A stretch of DNA of 64,000 bases from contig NC_037311.1 in assembly GCF_000143535.2 (NCBI RefSeq), positions 558,001 to 622,000 of the forward strand, written 5' to 3'. Both the position numbers and the translations under genes were made by a program. Below, piece by piece: positions 12,442 to 24,136 of this stretch. Below the pieces are notes generated by a model. It was not told the origin of the DNA. It saw only the letters and a list, made by a program, of their open reading frames with translations, and ran no database searches. Source of the stretch: Botrytis cinerea B05.10 (taxonomy: Eukaryota > Ascomycota > Leotiomycetes > Helotiales > Sclerotiniaceae). The stretch's first letter is position 1, and every line of letters starts with the position of its first letter.

Positions 12442-14259
12442 TGTTGATTCCTTCACATCGTTCAAAGCTCCAAAATCGCGACGATTTATCTCGACTATAA
12501 ATTCCAATGCCGCGTGCATAATTCTGGACAAAAGGAACAACTAACATACTTTCTTCCAATCCCAATCCAATTAATGCACGATGTAACCAAGTCCCGATTG
12601 CAGCGCATAAACGGAATATCTTTTCCGAGGCATTTCCATTGTCCCAACACGTGGTTTGTGATCAGGATGATCAGGTACCATCGTGCGTGTGCATTCTGCA
12701 AATGTCAGTGACAAAGGCATGGGAATGGGAGATCGACCAAGTTTATTCGGTCCGTTTCGGAGACCCAAGTGATTTGTTCTTCAATCAGGAACTCTGGTGA
12801 TCCGGAGCGAATGGTTTGGGAGATGCGGCGCAATAACCTTGTTTCGGAAGGTGCGGAAGAGGTGTTTCCTCGGCTTTCAGTGCTTCTTTCGGGGGTCGTT
12901 TGTGGGAGTGGGGAAGACGGGAGGGGGGAGAGGGGAGGGGAGGGGAGGGGATGTGAGGGGAATTGATTGGAGATTGGGGATTCTGGGAATGGAATTCAAA
13001 AGAGATATAAATCATTGTGCAATTGGGATTGGAATTGGAACTGGAATTGGAATTGAAGATTTTAATGCAGGTAATTATTTTTTTGAAAAGAATACAGAAG
13101 AGGAATTGTATAAGTCTACATGCAATACAGCTAAACTACACTTACACTACATTTTGACATCTGATTGTCGTTTTTGGCTGTTACCCCGCCATTGTGGGGT
13201 GCATCACGTCTCTTTTTTTTTCCTCTTCAGGGGTTGCGGGGTCTGGAATGCATTTGGGGAGGGAGGAGACTTGGCTGGGATTATATAGTCTGGGTCTTAA
13301 CTTCATTCGTAACGGTTATGCGATCGATGATGAATCCTGAGATGGAAAGGACCGAATACGTCTAATGATAGAGATGTTGTATTGTGAAATTGGAGAAGTC
13401 TTCAATTGGCATCATCATCATCGTTATCATGTGCGTTCACGGATGATATTGTTGTTTTGCAATGGTACGTTGTTCATTTGATGGACATTTGATGGAAATT
13501 AACATTGGGCAGGCATTGCCATGTGAGCCAAACTTTATACTTTCTATACCACCGTTTTGAAAAGTCTATTTGATTATGTATATCTTATTCAAACTCTAAT
13601 TTCCAGCACTCAAATTTAGTTTATTTGAGTTTATATAGCCAGCCATCACGTTGAGAAGTCAGCGAGAGAATGGATGACTTGCACCTTGCTTTCTATCATG
13701 TCGACTTTGGAAGTAAGTATTCTTCAAAGTTCAAATGTGATCTTTCGAAACGAACAAGCTTGGGATAATCAGCCTATAATATCATCCTTGAGGGAGACTT
13801 CTCGTGCTTGCATGTCATTACTTTGAATTTCTACTAGCCCGTTTCAAGAACGGGACGGGTATATACATACATATGTACACGCATACACATACATACACAT
13901 GAATATACACATGAATATATCCAGACTCGGGGTACATCCATATGCACTTCATGGTCAACCGCATGTGTTTCTGAGGGTATAAGTATGACATGAATCTTCT
14001 GGTGATAAGTGTATCCTTCCTTTCTTTTTCTTGACTTTTAGTTCAATTTCCGAACAGGGAGTTTGTGTTTCACTTTAGTGTCTCGGAATTATCAGTACCA
14101 ATATTTTTTTCTTCTTCTTCTGCCTCGAAAGCGGAAGAAGCTTCAATTTCCGTGCTCGAGAGATTTCTATATCTGACTCTCTTCCCATCCCATCGTATCC
14201 CATCCTATTCAATCTCATACTATCCTAACCACCCTCTCCCTCCCCTCTCTCATCTCAAA
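12442..14259. other. gene-poor region, 3' side, upstream of the amylase gene
   Basis: No supported gene. It contains a G-rich purine tract at 12902-12960 (GGGGA repeats with G4 potential on the plus strand) and imperfect GGAATT repeats near 13015-13055. A 7-bp perfect hairpin (CCCGTTT / AACGGG-type arms) sits near 13839-13856 and is followed by TACACATA-type dinucleotide repeats to about 13925. The last few hundred bases should contain the alpha-amylase promoter. A long open frame at 12797-13288 is built on these repeats and I do not accept it. Confidence 0.4.
12902..12960 (+). repeat. G-rich purine tract
   Basis: Repeated GGGGA units with at least six runs of four or more G on the plus strand. 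This is compatible with quadruplex formation, but no function is shown. Confidence 0.7.
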
Positions 14260-16819
14260 ATGAGACCCATCATCTTCCTCCAGCACCTCCTCCTCATCTC
14301 CCTCAATCTATCCCCCATCACCGCCCTCTCGGCCGCAAGCTGGCGCGCACAATCTATCTACCAAGTCATCACAGATCGGTTTGCCCACACAGATGGATCG
14401 ACAACAGCGTCGTGTAATGTGAACGAGTATTGTGGAGGCACGTGGAAGGGAATCGTGGCAAAGTTGGATTATATTCAGAGCATGGGGTTTACGGCAGTGA
14501 GTATTTATTTCCAGCGTGGGATCATATTGGAAAGGAAGAGAAGAAATGGGAAGGGATGGAGATGAGAATGGAAAAATCCAATGGAAAAGTGCTGACGAAA
14601 TTTTTATAGATTTGGATTTCCCCAATTGTGCAAAATATTGCGGGAGACAGTGTGGTAAGTTCTAATCACTCTTTTTTTCTGTTCCTATTTTTTAAGTGAG
14701 GAAATTTCAATGGATTTTGAAATCATTTCCCGAGTTTATAGTGAAATGGGAAATATATTAACCAAAAAAATTAGGACGGCTCAAGTTACCATGGCTACTG
14801 GGCTCAGAATATCTACCAAGTAAACCCCAATTTCGGTACTGCGGCGGATCTTAAAGCATTATCTGCAGCGGTGAGTCTTTCCTGATATATATATTGAAAG
14901 TGACTTGCTGATAGAATTGTGAAATAGTTACATGCTAGAGGTATGTATTTGATGGTTGATGTTGTGACAAATCACATGGCATATTTGGGCAGTGGATCGA
15001 GTGTGGATTACAGCATTTATACACCTTTTAATTCCGTGAGTTCTATTTTTTTTTTTTTTTTTTCCTTGGACCCAATCTCTCAACTCCCCCCAATAGCTTT
15101 CATAAAGTTTCTCTATACGGTCCAAATCTAACACAAACAGAAATCATACTACCATCCCTTCTGTCTCATTGACTATAACAATGCCACATCAATTAAAGTC
15201 TGCTGGGAAGGCGATAACATCGTCTCACTCCCCGATTTGCGCACTGAAGATTCAAATGTACAGGCAGAGTGGAATACGTGGATTGGACAGTTGGTGGCGA
15301 ATTATTCGATTGATGGGCTGAGAGTTGATAGTGCTCAACAGACGGGCGTGGGATTTTTCCCGAGTTTTCAAAATGCTGGTGAGTTATTTCTTATTTTGGG
15401 TTTTGAAAAAGGATGAAGATTGGAGGGATATGGAAGAGCTAAGCTAAGAGAATATAGCGGGTGTATATGTTGTTGGAGAAATTTTTAACGGTGATCCGAC
15501 ATATGTGTGTCCGTACCAAAATTATATGAATGGAGTTCTGAATTATCCTGCGTAAGTTTCCAAGTTCTTTTCTGCTCAATTTCCCCTTCCAACTTTCTTT
15601 CTCTTTCTCTTTCTATTAAAATTCCTTTAAAAATCACCACTAACACAGTTCACTCAGCTACTACTGGATAACCCAAGCCTTCCAATCCACAAGCGGTAGC
15701 ATTTCCAATCTCGCAAACGGAATCAACACCATGAAATCCACCTGTTCGGATACCACGCTCCTCGGTTCCTTTATAGAAAATCACGACGTAGCGCGCTTTC
15801 CCTCTTTGACATCTGATGCCTCGCTTGCGAAAAATGCTATTGCTTTTACGATCTTGGCGGATGGAGTTCCTATCAGTAAGCAAATTCATTCTATTCCGTT
15901 TTCTGTTTTCTGTTTTCTTCTTAGAAAATAAGTACCTTCAACATTGAAATGCCAAATGAAATACTAACCGTGGATTTTTCTCAATAGTATACCAAGGCCA
16001 AGAACAACATCTATCCGGAAACAGCGTACCCAATAACCGCGAGGCCCTCTGGCTCAACTCCAATTCATATTCCCAAACCGGAGTATACTACAAACGTGAG
16101 TTTCTCCTTCCAATCATCCCCTCTCACCCCAAACCCATTTTCCAATTCTCCCTCAAAAATGCATCAACTCACCAAATAATCCCCCCCACTAACTTCTTCC
16201 CTCACAACCATAGTCATCGCCTCCGTAAACCAAATCCGCAATCAGGCAATCTATGTAGATCCTACTTATCTCACTTATAAAGCGTATCCAGTCTATAGCG
16301 ATTCGCATACGATTGTTATGAGAAAGGGATTTACGGGAAAACAAATTATTGCTGTGTTTAGTAATTTGGGGGCTTCGGGGAGTGGTATGTGTTTTTCTTC
16401 TTCTTTCTTTTCTGGTGTCTATTGAGGTTCTTGTTCACTGCGTGTCTTTGGAATTACTTTTTTATTCTCTGTTTATCCTCAGTGATGATATCCCGAGTCC
16501 AATTCAGGTGTTTTCTTTGGATTTTTTTCCATCTATTTCCAATATTTTCACCCACCATCACTTCACTTCTCTTCTCTTCTCTTCCCCTCCAAAACCAAAA
16601 CCAAGAACCCCAAACTAACCAAAGAAAAAAGCATACACCCTCACCCTATCAAGTTCCCAAACGGGATTTACGACAAATCTGCAGGTAACAGAGATCCTAA
16701 CTTGTGGGTCGTATACGACGGATGGGAGTGGAAATTTGGCGGTTGCGATGGCGGGAGGTGCGCCGAGAATTTTTTACCCAAGGGCTGCGTTGGTGGGGAG
16801 TGGGGTTTGTGGGTTGTAG
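14260..16819 (+). CDS. secreted alpha-amylase, GH13 (Taka-amylase-like)
   Basis: Ten exons: 14260-14496, 14610-14654, 14775-14870, 14928-15035, 15141-15378, 15458-15551, 15658-15875, 15988-16095, 16214-16384 and 16632-16819. They encode 500 residues with every phase closing. A hydrophobic signal peptide covers about residues 1-23. The (beta/alpha)8 barrel carries the four GH13 regions: DVVTNHM, the nucleophile Asp225 in GLRVD, the acid/base Glu249 in GEIFNGD, and Asp316 in ENHD. Domain C ends in a short Cys-containing tail, and no starch-binding domain is present. It should hydrolyse internal alpha-1,4 bonds of starch outside the cell (family knowledge). Region II lacks the usual Lys-His after the nucleophile (Gln-Gln here). 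The exon 7 acceptor has an alternative 9 bp upstream; the model without the extra residues matches the family length. Confidence 0.95.
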
Positions 16820-19235
16820 AGAGGAGGTTGGAGGGGAAAGAAAGATGGGGATGAAGGCGGAAAGGGAAAGGAGAGAAGATTAGCGATCTTTGGAATCGGA
16901 AAAGGAAGTGTAGATTTGTTTTCTTGAGATTTCTTTTTTGGAGGAGGTGGTTGTGGATATATATACGTCTAACTCTGTGAATCATACATACACTATACAC
17001 ACGATTGATGGCACATGTGATTCAAAGGACATAGCTTCGGTGGATATAGAAGAGTTAGAAAACTCGTGATAGTGAGTTGTCAATTTGAATTGAGTGAAGA
17101 GCGTGCTCTTCTAAAAGCTATATAAGAGTTATGACTACAGCTCACTGCAGCTTCAAGCGAGATTAATTTACCTAGCCATCTCATTTTTGATAACTCATTT
17201 TAAATATCTCACTATTTCACTATTTCACTATTATTCTAATGTTCAATATTTTTTTATTGAAGAGGGAAGAATAGGTTATCTTGATTATAAGTTATATATC
17301 AGAAGACTGGTATATAGACCAGATAATATGATACAAATATTATCTCGAATCATCTCCAAAACCCCAACTTCTGCCTGCACCTTTGCTACCGCCCATTCCA
17401 TCACCCATTGTCTTGATGCCAGTATTTTGCTGGTTGCGCTGAGAAGTCTTGTTGATTTCAGACAATGGTAATCAGTCTCCCCGAACCCAAAGTCAATTAA
17501 GCCAAGAGAACACAATTTTACTCGCTTAGCTTTTGCCAGCTTTCTTATCATCTTAACTTTCCCCCAAATCAATACCAAGATTCGCTAATGGAGTGCGATT
17601 TCCCACCAATTCGTTTAGTGCTATTTGGCATTGCCTTTGAAAAACATTGTGTTTATTCCGTGTTTTGGGTATACTTTTCATCTCAACTCATATCATGCAT
17701 ACCTTAGATCTTTCGTCAAATAAAACTACATCTACTATCTGTCATGTTTTTGCGTGATCTCTTACTCCCAATCTCGGCTGTAGAATACTGCTTTCATAGG
17801 CAGGGAAAATATCGAGTTCTTCTGCATTTGATATATTCAAACACAATCTTGCAATGTAGCATTTTGTTAAGAAGTAAGGTTCCCATGGTGATAAGATCAG
17901 GGGGAGCTAGTCCCAACGCATCTTGATAAGAGCTCTAGTATATATACATTAGAGCTCTTATCTCCATAGCTAGCTAGAACACTGAATAATACAACATCAA
18001 GATGCTTATATACTCTAGCCTACGCTTTCCACCATATCCTGCAGAGAGTCATACTTGAAACACATTCACTTCATCACTATATATTCTGCATCTTTCCGGC
18101 AGAGAGAAACTACAAAGCGGTGCGCAAGAAGTGAATTGCATTCAATGTCTCTGTAACTTCCATGAGAGAATACGAGAAAAGATTTGACAGCAAAAAAAAA
18201 ATATAAAAATCGGCTGACCTGTCTGAATAAGTTTCACTATCACTTAACTAGCCCTCGTTACTGTCTCAATCAATCGCCGGATGCTTTCATCAAGATGGTG
18301 ACAAATTTACCAGAATCGCAACACATCATAACCATCCCATTTACTGATGAAATCCGTTCGTACATACCTATACACTTCCCAAAACAAAGAATCGAAACCA
18401 GATTCCAAAGCAGCGTTTTGATTGCAACATCATAACACTCTTACTAGGAAATCTGACATCCAAGATTGTCTTGAATAAAGCTTACCATATAATGCACAAT
18501 ACCAGCCAGGGAAATACTGAGAATGGAATCTCATATTTTTTGTATTTTCACATCTTTACATGCTCGATTGCTTCCACAACTCTACCATTACTAATCCCAT
18601 CTGAATATAGAGAAAATCATATACCGGATGTTAAGAGCGATCAGACACTTAGATGGTGGAAATTTAAATCATATATGTCAATGTCAAGGTTGAATAATTT
18701 ACAGTCGTTGAAGTGATAAGGTAAAAGAGTAGAAGGTGATAGAGGTCACACAAAAAACGCCCTCGCATATACTATAGATAGTTTAAACGGCTATGTATAG
18801 TAAATAGAGTGAATCACTACATAGCGGTAGTGAGGTGAGGTGATACGTTTAGGACTAAAGCATACAAACGTAGAGGGTCAAACTAGATGGTAGAATATCG
18901 ATTGTCTTTTCAAGTCTACAGAAGGAGGAAGTAGAAATATTAGCTATTGATGTCACGCGACTTTCACATCACGTTTTGTCGTGTACAATATTTATGCACA
19001 AATCCTCCAAGACGGCATGATCTTTTCACTTGGGAATGGCAGAATGACGAAGATAGCTCAATGGAAACGAATAGGAAATGGAGCCAGCACAATGATGCTT
19101 GGAAAATAATGGTTCGTTGCCGAAACCCAACATGGTATACTTTGCGTCCGCATCCCTCCAGTCCAATTCTATAACAATACATAAATCCCATTTCCTTACC
19201 ACCAATTCATTGACCCTATCCCCTTGTAGATCACC
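16820..19235. other. convergent intergenic region, no gene seen
   Basis: Between the 3' ends of the amylase and SPC3 genes I find only short frames without domains. The one distinct feature is a perfect 13-bp inverted repeat at 17925-17962, listed separately. Confidence 0.45.
17925..17962. repeat. perfect 13-bp inverted repeat with 12-bp AT loop
   Basis: The arms GATAAGAGCTCTA (17925-17937) and TAGAGCTCTTATC (17950-17962) are perfectly complementary around a GTATATATACAT loop. Each arm contains a GATA core and a SacI-like GAGCTC. It could form a hairpin in a transcript, bind a dimeric factor, or be a short foldback remnant; nothing here decides between these. Confidence 0.8.
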
Positions 19236-20075
19236 CTAAACACCCTTCTGCTTTGTTTTCTCCTCTGCAGCCTTCTTCTTTTCCTTCAGAGCCGGTAATC
19301 CAAAAACCTTACTCACACCCCCCTTGACCTTTTTCCAACCCAAAAATTCTATCTGAGGAGTCCAAGTAAGTGCGCCAACCCATGGCTGCACATTATAATG
19401 AACCTTCAATACGACTCCTTCTGTTGAGGCAAGTTTTCCACCCGGTTGCGTGATTTGGTATTTTGCTTTTTGATTCTTGAGTTTCAGGATGCCTCTGTAA
19501 ATGGTGATTGTCAGTACATCTCTCTATTGCATAAGTTTCAGGAGTGCGAAAGCTCCTGCAAAGATAAATCAAAATAGAAAACCAACCTTGAAGGATCAAT
19601 ACTCTTTCCCTTACTACTCTTAACCAATTTCTTCATCGCAGCCGGCCCAATATTCTGCAAATGATCCGCGCTTGGATTCGTAATAATCGTATCCCAGATA
19701 ACCGCTTCGTTATTCAAAACTTGAGGCTCCGAAGAATTGGAAGGCCATGATGCAGAAACATAGACGAAAACTTGTTTAGTGTTCCAGTTGAAGAGGGAGG
19801 AGAAATCTGCGTTGAGAGAGAAACGGATATGTGCGTATTCTTCTTTTTTCGTGGAATAGTAATGCGGACGTCCTTTTACGCTGGAGGGGGATTAGTTGGG
19901 AGTGGGGAGAGGGAGAGACATAGGAAACGTACACTTGGATATCCTTTACGTCTACTTTGGCACTGGGTGTACGGGGCGAAATGATATCTGTGCATGCGAT
20001 CAAAGCTGCGACGACGAATGCCACTGTGGTGAAGAATCCAAAGACATTTTGGATGCGCACGACGGAGGAATGCAT
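19236..20075 (-). CDS. SPC3: signal peptidase complex subunit SPC3 (SPC22/23 family)
   Basis: Three exons, 20075-19933, 19880-19587 and 19494-19236, encode 231 residues in a closed frame. Residues 1-10 are followed by one transmembrane helix (about 12-33) and then a lumenal domain with the family's FNWNTKQVFVYV and WDTII-type motifs. This is the layout of the SPC22/23 type II membrane subunit, which is required for signal-peptide cleavage in the ER (family knowledge). Yeast and animal forms are about 180 residues. The extra length here is a basic, Lys/Glu-rich C-terminal tail of about 30 residues and internal loops. Donor and acceptor sites are canonical. The neighbour at 20765-21165 is on the same strand but functionally unrelated. 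Confidence 0.92.
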
Positions 20076-20764
20076 GCTGGCTTGTATTGTCTTGCGTCCA
20101 ATAGGGTGTGGTATATGCGGCGGAAGTCCTTTGCTACATGCGCCGTTGCTGTCTGGGTCCTGATCGTAGTGTAGTGGTCGAGGTTCCGTCGAATGTGGAC
20201 GGGATTCGATAGATAGAGATATTATCGCAATCTGGACTTTCGGATTTAACACGTCTCAATCTGAAAGCTTCATGATTGAGCTAAATTAGTGGATCGTGGG
20301 GTAAGATGTGGCTGAAGCTTGTGATATGGTGTGGCGGTGCATTGATATCGTGTGTTTGATATTGTAGAAGCATCAAGAGAGGTTTTGCACGCAAAGTATT
20401 TGTGTATCTATGATTTGTCTCTTGCAATACACCAAGGAGGAAAAGTGAAACGAAAATTCAAATTTGGTATTGCCAGTCCAACCCAACCCAACCCAACCCA
20501 ACCCAACTTTTATATAGCTTTCGAAAGACAAACTGGTATCCCAAGTAGTTGTTCATGAACTCCCCAAGTCTCTCCCCAGGCCCTCTGAATATATGGCACA
20601 GCTTCTACTGTCTATCATCCCCATCATTATAACCCCGATTATCCTCGTTTCGATCCCCCAAAGTACCCAATCATTACCTCCTCCCCCGCTCTCGAGCCCC
20701 CAATCGATTTACGGATTCGCCTCATGAACTGCAAAACAAGCTGAACTCAGACAATGACCCCCCA
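20076..20764. other. intergenic: SPC3 promoter side, with AACCC repeat
   Basis: Upstream region of SPC3 and downstream region of the Pmp3-family gene. It contains a pentanucleotide array (listed separately) and no supported gene. Confidence 0.5.
20478..20508. repeat. pentanucleotide (AACCC)n microsatellite
   Basis: About six uninterrupted AACCC units. The unit lacks one A compared with telomeric AACCCT, and the array is internal, so it is not read as a telomere remnant. Confidence 0.8.
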
Positions 20765-21165
20765 TTAATGCGTAGGTTCAACGATCGTACCGTAGCCACC
20801 TCCTTGCACCCTATCCGAATAAATTCCCGGAGCTCTCGCTGCTTGGAATCTTCCTTCTCTGCCTGCCTCTCGTCGTTCATAGTAGACATATTCGATGTAG
20901 AATGCGTGGATATGTCCTGGTATGTATCTTTTGGCTGTTAGTTTAGGGGCCTGGGGAAAGTGAAGAAAGAAACGTACCCAAGGAGTGTTAAACATATGTT
21001 TATCAAGAGATCCGGTCCACATCCTGATACTAGGAAGACACCGACAGGAGGGACCAAGATTGTGATTAGGAGCAAAAGAACTTTGGAAATTTGTTAGCCG
21101 CCGTTTAATATTGTTGGTAAGAAACATATAGTTATGGTAAACCCACTCATTGAAACAGCACCCAT
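20765..21165 (-). CDS. Pmp3/RCI2-family plasma membrane proteolipid with cytosolic tail
   Basis: Reconstructed from three exons: 21165-21147 (19 nt), 21080-20978 and 20927-20765, giving 94 residues with closed phases. The core shows the UPF0057 pattern: hydrophobic helix, PPVGVFL, a GCG-x-DLLIN motif, hydrophobic helix, then GYIPGHIHAFYIEY. Two membrane helices (about 8-28 and 32-52) are predicted. A basic/aromatic tail of about 40 residues with an APGIYSDRVQGGG-type motif extends beyond the yeast Pmp3 length of 55. Family members are small plasma-membrane proteolipids affecting membrane potential and salt or stress tolerance (family knowledge). The first exon is inferred from a GTGGGT donor and an AAAG acceptor and is the least certain part; residues 7-94 are firm. 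Confidence 0.85.
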
Positions 21166-22117
21166 TTTTGCGAATTTATCCTGTATAAATTCTCTTCTTA
21201 CTGTAATATTTTCCAGAAAATTGGGAATAACTTCAAAAATTTAATGGTTCAAAGATATGTCAAAGTATGATTGCTTTTCTTGTGGAGAAAAACGGCTTGG
21301 TGGAGGGGATAAATATTCACGTTTTAAGATGCGGGACTTGGATATAGATCTTGGAATTGCCTCACTCGCTTAACATAGGTGACGTATGCTAGATAGTCCT
21401 TGGACGACCGATATCAGGATTCAGGTACAGAAATGATTGATTTCTTTTTATAGTAATCTTTCTATTTTCCCCTGTTTCGAATTTCATTCTTGATAAATAG
21501 ATGGAAGGGACAGACTGGTTGGCCTTGATTTTCTTGGTGTGGTCTACTTTGGGTTGATACACAATGCGTTGGCGATAATATCAGATGGTCACGTCGATCA
21601 GATTTTTACAACGTCAAATCTAAGCCACAACAACATATCCAGAACAGATTTTGTACAAGATGAGTCAGATTCTATTGGTCATGATCTTCATAAGATACGT
21701 TGTTCCTTCAGCCAGCAGGACAGGCAAGCCACTTATGTACAACCAGCGCCACCAATGCATGGGAGCGTGTGGGCCAGCGAAGAAATGAAGAATATTCGAT
21801 GCAGGGGCAAGGTCATTGCACGTGCTCTAAGCCATTCCTGTTGGTAATTTGTTCTCGACGACCAATAAAGAATGAGAACCTGGACTGTGTAAGAATTGAT
21901 CAATAATTAAGGTGTGGCCACCTTCGATTCAGCCGGGTCTGTACTCGGGCAGTTTGGAATAGAAATGAACTCTCAGTGGCGACGTTCCAATTCAGTAACA
22001 ATTCAGTAAAAGATTGGGTGGATTTTCCCATTCGCACGATCCAAAAGTCTGATAGGCAACAATTCCTCATATCTACATGCCATTAGTCAATACCACAAAC
22101 AGCGAAGGAAGAGGTAC
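21166..22117. other. intergenic, no gene seen
   Basis: Promoter side of the Pmp3-family gene and 3' side of the carboxyltransferase gene. Only short frames of about 100 codons or less, without domains, are present. Confidence 0.45.
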
Positions 22118-23840
22118 TCACACATGCTTCAACCATTCACAAACTATTTGTCTTGTGACAGCAGGATCTATAATCTCTTCGACTCCAAACGCATTGGCTG
22201 TTCTGACTGGATTCATCAACCGAGTATATTCTTCTTCCAACTCTTTATACCTTTCTTCTCGTTTCCCGTTGGCTTCTGCTGCTTTCAATTCTGCAGCATG
22301 TCCAACTTCAATACCTCCATCTAATGGAAGACTTCCCCATTCTCCACTTGGCCACGCTACTCGGAAACGGGGATCTCTACAATCGAGCATGATCCCACCA
22401 GCAACTCCATATGCTTTCCGTGTTACAACGCTAAAAATTGGAGTCGTTGTAGAATAATATGTTGTCCCAAGTGCTACCCCATGTCTCATCGTCGCCGTCC
22501 GTTCGGCAACCGTCCCAATTGCATACCCTGGAATATCGACAAATTGGAGTACAGGTATATTGAAAACATCGCAAAATTTGAGGTGCCGTGTGATCTTTTG
22601 ACTTCCAGCAGCATCAAGTGCTCCAGCATTTATCTCACAATTTAGAGATATGATTCCAACGGGCCTACCAGAAAGTCTGGCAAGACCAACAATTGCAGTA
22701 GTTCCCCAAAGTGCTCCAATTTCGAACCAACTTTCTGTGTCGACTACAGTCGTTATGATTTTCCTAGGATCATACATTCTCGCTTTTCGGCGTGGAATGA
22801 TTGTTCTTAGACTTTCGCAAAGTCGATCAGCTGGATCTTCCGTGCTTAGAATCGGAGGCAAAGAAGCACCGGAGTTTGGTAAGTAGCTCAAAACCGTCCT
22901 TAATTGTTCAAAGCATTCTTGTTCATTCCCTGCCATATTATCAATAGTGCCATTTGTACAGTGCATACTTGGTCCCCCAAGATCCGTAAAAGTAAGCCCT
23001 TCCTCAAAAGTTGCACCTGTCAATGATTAGCATTTTCCGTTTCGCCAATACGATGCACTCACCAGCAACAACTTTCGGTCCAGCATTAAACAACGCCCCA
23101 ACATCTGCAGCCATCACAGAAAAGTGACACGAAACAACTCTCGCAGCTCCAAGCCCAATAGCTGGTCCCAAGACAGCACCTAGGTTTGGTATCCCCATAT
23201 TCAGCTGTTCGACCACATGATTGAATGATGGCATTGGCGGTATATATGAAAATCCCTCTTTCCTAATAGTTGTTACCGATCCCCCTCCCGAAGAACCATC
23301 CACCAATTTAACAATAGGCAATCTCAATGCAACAGCCAGTTTTTCCATATAAATCGTTTTTTCCGTCAATGCACCATCTGCATGTCCGGCACGAATACTA
23401 AAATCATCCGCTGTAAATAATATTTTTCTTCCTCTCAACAAGCCAAACCCTTGAACATTGTTACTCGGTATATAAGAAATTGGCTCTTCCCTCTTCCCTC
23501 TATTTTCCGAAGGGTCTAGCTTTTTCCACGAAACGGTCCCGGAAATAGAACCTACTTCGCGAAAACTATCCGCGTCGAGTAACTGAAGAACTCGTTCCCG
23601 GACCCAGAGTTTACCGGCTTGCTTTTGTCGGATGTATCCTTTATTTGTGAGATCAGGTGTTTGAGCTATTTTCTGTAAGGAAGATATCGTCCCGAGAATA
23701 TCTGAATAATCAGCTGGTAGGTCATTTTTTGTTTTGAGCCCGCGGCGTTTACTGAATGTGTTGGAGATATGGCCAGCGACTTGAGATATTCGATCTGACG
23801 CGATTTTGGAAGAGCTTTCCTCTTTCTTATCGTTTGTCAT
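22118..23840 (-). CDS. acyl-CoA carboxylase, carboxyltransferase (beta) subunit
   Basis: Two exons, 23840-23063 and 23016-22118, encode 558 residues. Both halves of the crotonase-like carboxyltransferase fold are present: an N-terminal half with DGSSGGGS as oxyanion-hole glycines, and a C-terminal half with QFVDIPGYAIG and RKAYGVAGG. The protein would transfer the carboxyl group from carboxybiotin to an acyl-CoA. It resembles propionyl-CoA carboxylase beta and methylcrotonoyl-CoA carboxylase beta; the acyl substrate cannot be told from motifs. The partner biotin carboxylase gene diverges from a 296-bp spacer, so the two probably form one enzyme. The annotated end (LKHV, TGA) overlaps a possible GTGAGT donor; splicing it would change only the last residue or two. 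No clear mitochondrial presequence is seen. Confidence 0.9.
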
Positions 23841-24136
23841 GATGTATGAGGTGATATTTGGTTCTCAAATTCCATTAACTGATACCCATTTATAAAAGTC
23901 CAAGTAAACATTCGAAAGCTTGTTGATGGAGAGCTAATGATCGACATGATTTGGACCTCGGCTTACCCCCTACCCCGTGTTTTGTGGGGAACCTTGACCA
24001 CATCTTGGAGCTCGGCCACATCTCGAACATCGAGGAAGCTTCAGTAATTATAAGAGCTTACAATTTATTTTGCTTTCAATTCCGTTCAAAGAACGCAGCT
24101 CATCATAATTCCGATTTACCATCACAAGGCAGAAAA
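23841..24136. promoter_or_regulatory. shared bidirectional promoter of the carboxylase pair
   Basis: This 296-bp interval separates the divergent start codons of the carboxyltransferase and biotin carboxylase genes. It must hold both 5' leaders and promoters, which favours co-regulation. I did not identify a specific operator motif with confidence. Confidence 0.65.

Noticed and set aside
12797..13288. 163-codon frame over the GGGGA and GGAATT repeats
   Set aside because: Most of its residues are Gly/Ile/Glu repeats from simple-sequence DNA.
20478..20508. AACCC array as an internal telomere remnant
   Set aside because: The unit is AACCC, not AACCCT, and the array has only about six units.
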